From JALYQB01 sp035640155 (lineage in GTDB: Bacteria > Actinomycetota > Actinomycetes > Mycobacteriales > Pseudonocardiaceae): a stretch of DNA of 8,269 nt. Position 1 is the first letter of the stretch. The number at the start of each line of letters is the position of its first letter. The stretch is from contig DASQWR010000234.1 of NCBI GenBank assembly GCA_035640155.1, positions 1 through 8,269 on the forward strand. Direction: 5' to 3'. A program made the translations under genes and the position numbers. Under the pieces are notes generated by a model, which saw only the letters and a list, made by a program, of their open reading frames with translations, was not told where the DNA came from and searched no databases. Shown piece after piece: positions 6,778 to 8,269 of this stretch.

Positions 6778-8088
6778 TCAGTATCTACCGCCCAGGATCT
6801 GATTCTCTATCTGATGCTCGATCAAGATGGGAGAAACTCCGAAGTGCTTCGCGACGGAGCCCAGGTCTTCCTGTACAGCCTCGCTCGGCGGAACTGCCAG
6901 CTTGATCTTGATCCCTTCGGCAGGAGCGAGTAGTTCGGCCGCGAACGCGCGCTCGACCTTCTGCAGGTCAGTATATGACGTGGTGATCAAAAATGTGGAT
7001 TCGTCTTTGGTGAGCCGATGCCACAACGCCCGCCCTTGGATAAACCGGGTGCTACTCGCACCCGCGACTCGATCCAACACAATCGCAGGACGCGCAAAGT
7101 TCGCCGGCGCAACTCCCACTGCCTGCAGGCGTGGATCGCCGCCGGCTCGCGATCCTGTCGGCACGTACTGTCCTACATCTAGACGACCTTCATCGCCAAG
7201 TCCTAAAGCTTGGCGAGCTACCCGCGCCTGCCGAAAGCCCCGTTGCCAAGGTGTAGCGGTGTCGATCGCGGGGATACTTGCCAGCGCAGTTCGAACCAAG
7301 CGAATCTCATCGGATGGATCGCCTGCGAGGAGACTGGCTTCGGACGTTGCATCAGTGATCCAGTCAACCGCATGCAAAATTTGCCGAGGATCGACGGCAT
7401 GGAAGAAATTGCTCAGGACTTCGTGCGGCAGTCGTTGGGCTGCTTCGATGATCGCTGCCTCGTGCTCATCTGCTTCGGCGAATGGGTCGAGGCCCAGCTT
7501 CGCTGCCGCAATGCAATACTCCCGTTCGTCCGGCCCCAACTCATTGAGAGCTTCCCACTCTTTCTCCAAAGGTGTCCCCGTTGCTCCTTGCTCGACCAGT
7601 CGATCCAAAACCGAGGTAATCAGGTGTGTAAGAGCGCGCTCGATGCGGTCGGTCGGGAGTACGGCTTCACCCTCGGTGAGATATCTAATTGGAGCGAACT
7701 CCTCGAATACCCGATCTCTTTCCCAATGCAGCCTTGTTTCACGGCCCTCTGGTACAACTCTTAGGTTCGGCCACAGAAATCCGTCTCCAGCTGATCTGAC
7801 ACAGTGCCTATCGCGTCGACTCATCGGAAACCGAATAGGCGCGGGTCGGGCGGGCCGAGAATGATGTAAGAGGAACCACCAGTTGTAGACTGCCCATTCT
7901 GCTAACGGATACAGTGGCGCAAAGATGGATCGCCGGGAGCTTCCTGAATCACGATCCTCGACGAGCGTCAGACAGTCGAGCCCCATGGACATCTCAATAC
8001 GTGCCCAAGTAGCATCATGTTCTGGAGTTCTTACCAGCCGACCCGGTTCCCACTCCCACCTTATTCGAAGTTCAGGATCGTCATCCAT
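6778..8088 (-). CDS. Hypothetical protein with a degenerate ImmA/IrrE-like C-terminal region
   Basis: The product has 436 residues and no signal peptide. A Trp-rich N-terminal part includes PLYPLAEWAVYNWWFLL (58-74) and HCVRSAGDGFLWPNL (95-109); these look like family-conserved blocks of unknown role. The middle (about 145-275) is helical. The C-terminal part resembles ImmA/IrrE metallopeptidases: FIQGRALWHRL (349-359) sits where the HExxH zinc helix should be, followed by QKVERAFAAELLAPAEGI (376-393), the usual downstream block. Only the second histidine (H357) of the expected motif remains, with Arg and Ala replacing the first His and Glu, so zinc peptidase activity is unlikely. A closing helix-turn-helix-like segment (VAKHFGVSPILIEHQIENQ) is typical of that family's C-terminus. 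The gene starts 18 bp after the upstream partial gene, has a good ribosome site, and converges on the FDH gene. Any role in phage or element defence is only inference. Confidence 0.85.
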   Translation of the reverse strand: MDDDPELRIRWEWEPGRLVRTPEHDATWARIEMSMGLDCLTLVEDRDSGSSRRSIFAPLYPLAEWAVYNWWFLLHHSRPARPAPIRFPMSRRDRHCVRSAGDGFLWPNLRVVPEGRETRLHWERDRVFEEFAPIRYLTEGEAVLPTDRIERALTHLITSVLDRLVEQGATGTPLEKEWEALNELGPDEREYCIAAAKLGLDPFAEADEHEAAIIEAAQRLPHEVLSNFFHAVDPRQILHAVDWITDATSEASLLAGDPSDEIRLVRTALASIPAIDTATPWQRGFRQARVARQALGLGDEGRLDVGQYVPTGSRAGGDPRLQAVGVAPANFARPAIVLDRVAGASSTRFIQGRALWHRLTKDESTFLITTSYTDLQKVERAFAAELLAPAEGIKIKLAVPPSEAVQEDLGSVAKHFGVSPILIEHQIENQILGGRY

Positions 8089-8094
8089 TCGCTA

Positions 8095-8101
8095 CTCCAC
8101 C
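8095..8101 (-). promoter_or_regulatory. Ribosome binding site of the 436-residue protein
   Basis: On the minus strand GGTGGAG ends 6 bases before the ATG at 8086-8088. This supports that start over other in-frame candidates and places the site in the short gap after the upstream stop, as expected in an operon. Confidence 0.7.
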
Positions 8102-8106
8102 CAAGT

Positions 8107-8269
8107 CTACTCGTCGAGAGTTTCCGGCCATTCATCCTGGGCCAATGGATACCCTTTGTACTGGCCAAGTTCCCGATTTACCAGACGGGCTTCGTAGGGA
8201 ACACCCCCCGCTCTATGCCAGATGTAGCGCGGGAAATCCCCGTCCCATTGCCCTCCGGTCCGCCCTTCG
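8107..8269 (-). CDS. Unrecognised protein, C-terminal 54 codons only
   Basis: A leftward frame is open from the right edge to a TAG at 8107-8109. The readable part includes GGQWDGDFPRYIWHRAGG, PYEARLVNRELGQYKGYPL and the acidic ending DEWPETLDE. The mix of aromatic, basic and Gly-Pro positions looks like real folded protein rather than a chance frame, and it is only 18 bp upstream of the 436-residue gene on the same strand with no room for a separate promoter. The two are probably co-transcribed. The family is not recognised, and the start and most of the protein lie outside the window. Confidence 0.65.
   Translation of the reverse strand, partial: EGRTGGQWDGDFPRYIWHRAGGVPYEARLVNRELGQYKGYPLAQDEWPETLDE

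Larger units (their letters stand above)
6631..8269. other. Lower-GC accessory segment
   Basis: From about 6631 to the right end the sequence is visibly richer in A and T than the rest, and codons such as TTA, ATA, AAA and AAT appear on both strands. The change begins inside the last codons of the FDH gene. The segment holds two leftward genes not related to the metal-cofactor module. I see no integrase, transposase, terminal repeat or tRNA gene, so its mode of arrival is unknown. Confidence 0.6.

Noticed and set aside
6827..7864. A 345-codon plus-strand frame opposite the 436-residue gene
   Set aside because: Ser/Arg/Ala-rich with no recognisable motif. The minus-strand gene has a ribosome site, natural protein composition and family-like blocks.

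Overview
The window reads as chromosomal DNA from a high-GC actinomycete. Most of it has strong G/C third-position bias, GTG and ATG starts are both used, and there is an actinobacterial-style lipoprotein. The lineage (perhaps Pseudonocardia-like) is an inference; the sequence contains no taxonomic marker.

Layout. A secreted lipoprotein gene runs leftward and leaves the window at position 1 (visible 1-833). A short divergent spacer (834-941) carries a 13-bp tandem duplication. Rightward genes follow: a molybdopterin cofactor gene that appears to fuse MobA to a MoaD-like domain ending in Gly-Gly (942-1802), an aldehyde:ferredoxin oxidoreductase (AOR, 1799-3613, start overlapping the previous stop), and a large NuoG-type formate dehydrogenase alpha subunit (3707-6673). 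The 93-bp gap before the dehydrogenase holds two related 20-bp dyads that look like a duplicated operator. From about 6631 the base composition drops clearly and two leftward genes follow: a 436-residue protein with a degenerate ImmA/IrrE-like C-terminal part (6778-8088), and just upstream of it the last 54 codons of an unrecognised protein (8107 to beyond the right end). No stretch longer than 300 bases lacks a gene.

How the genes may work together. AOR enzymes carry a tungsten (or molybdenum) bis-pterin and pass electrons from aldehyde oxidation to ferredoxin. FDH alpha subunits of this class carry a bis-MGD cofactor plus a chain of Fe-S clusters. MobA adds GMP to the pterin, as FDH needs, and MoaD donates the dithiolene sulfur both enzymes need. 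The three genes therefore look like a self-contained W/Mo-pterin redox module: cofactor finishing, aldehyde oxidation, and formate/CO2 chemistry. No diaphorase subunits (FdsB/FdsG, NuoE/NuoF-like) or FdhD are in the window, so the electron partner of the FDH is open. One inferred possibility is direct or ferredoxin-mediated exchange between AOR and FDH.

The right-hand low-GC segment looks like an accessory insertion next to the FDH 3' end. The last dozen or so codons of the FDH already have the composition of that segment.
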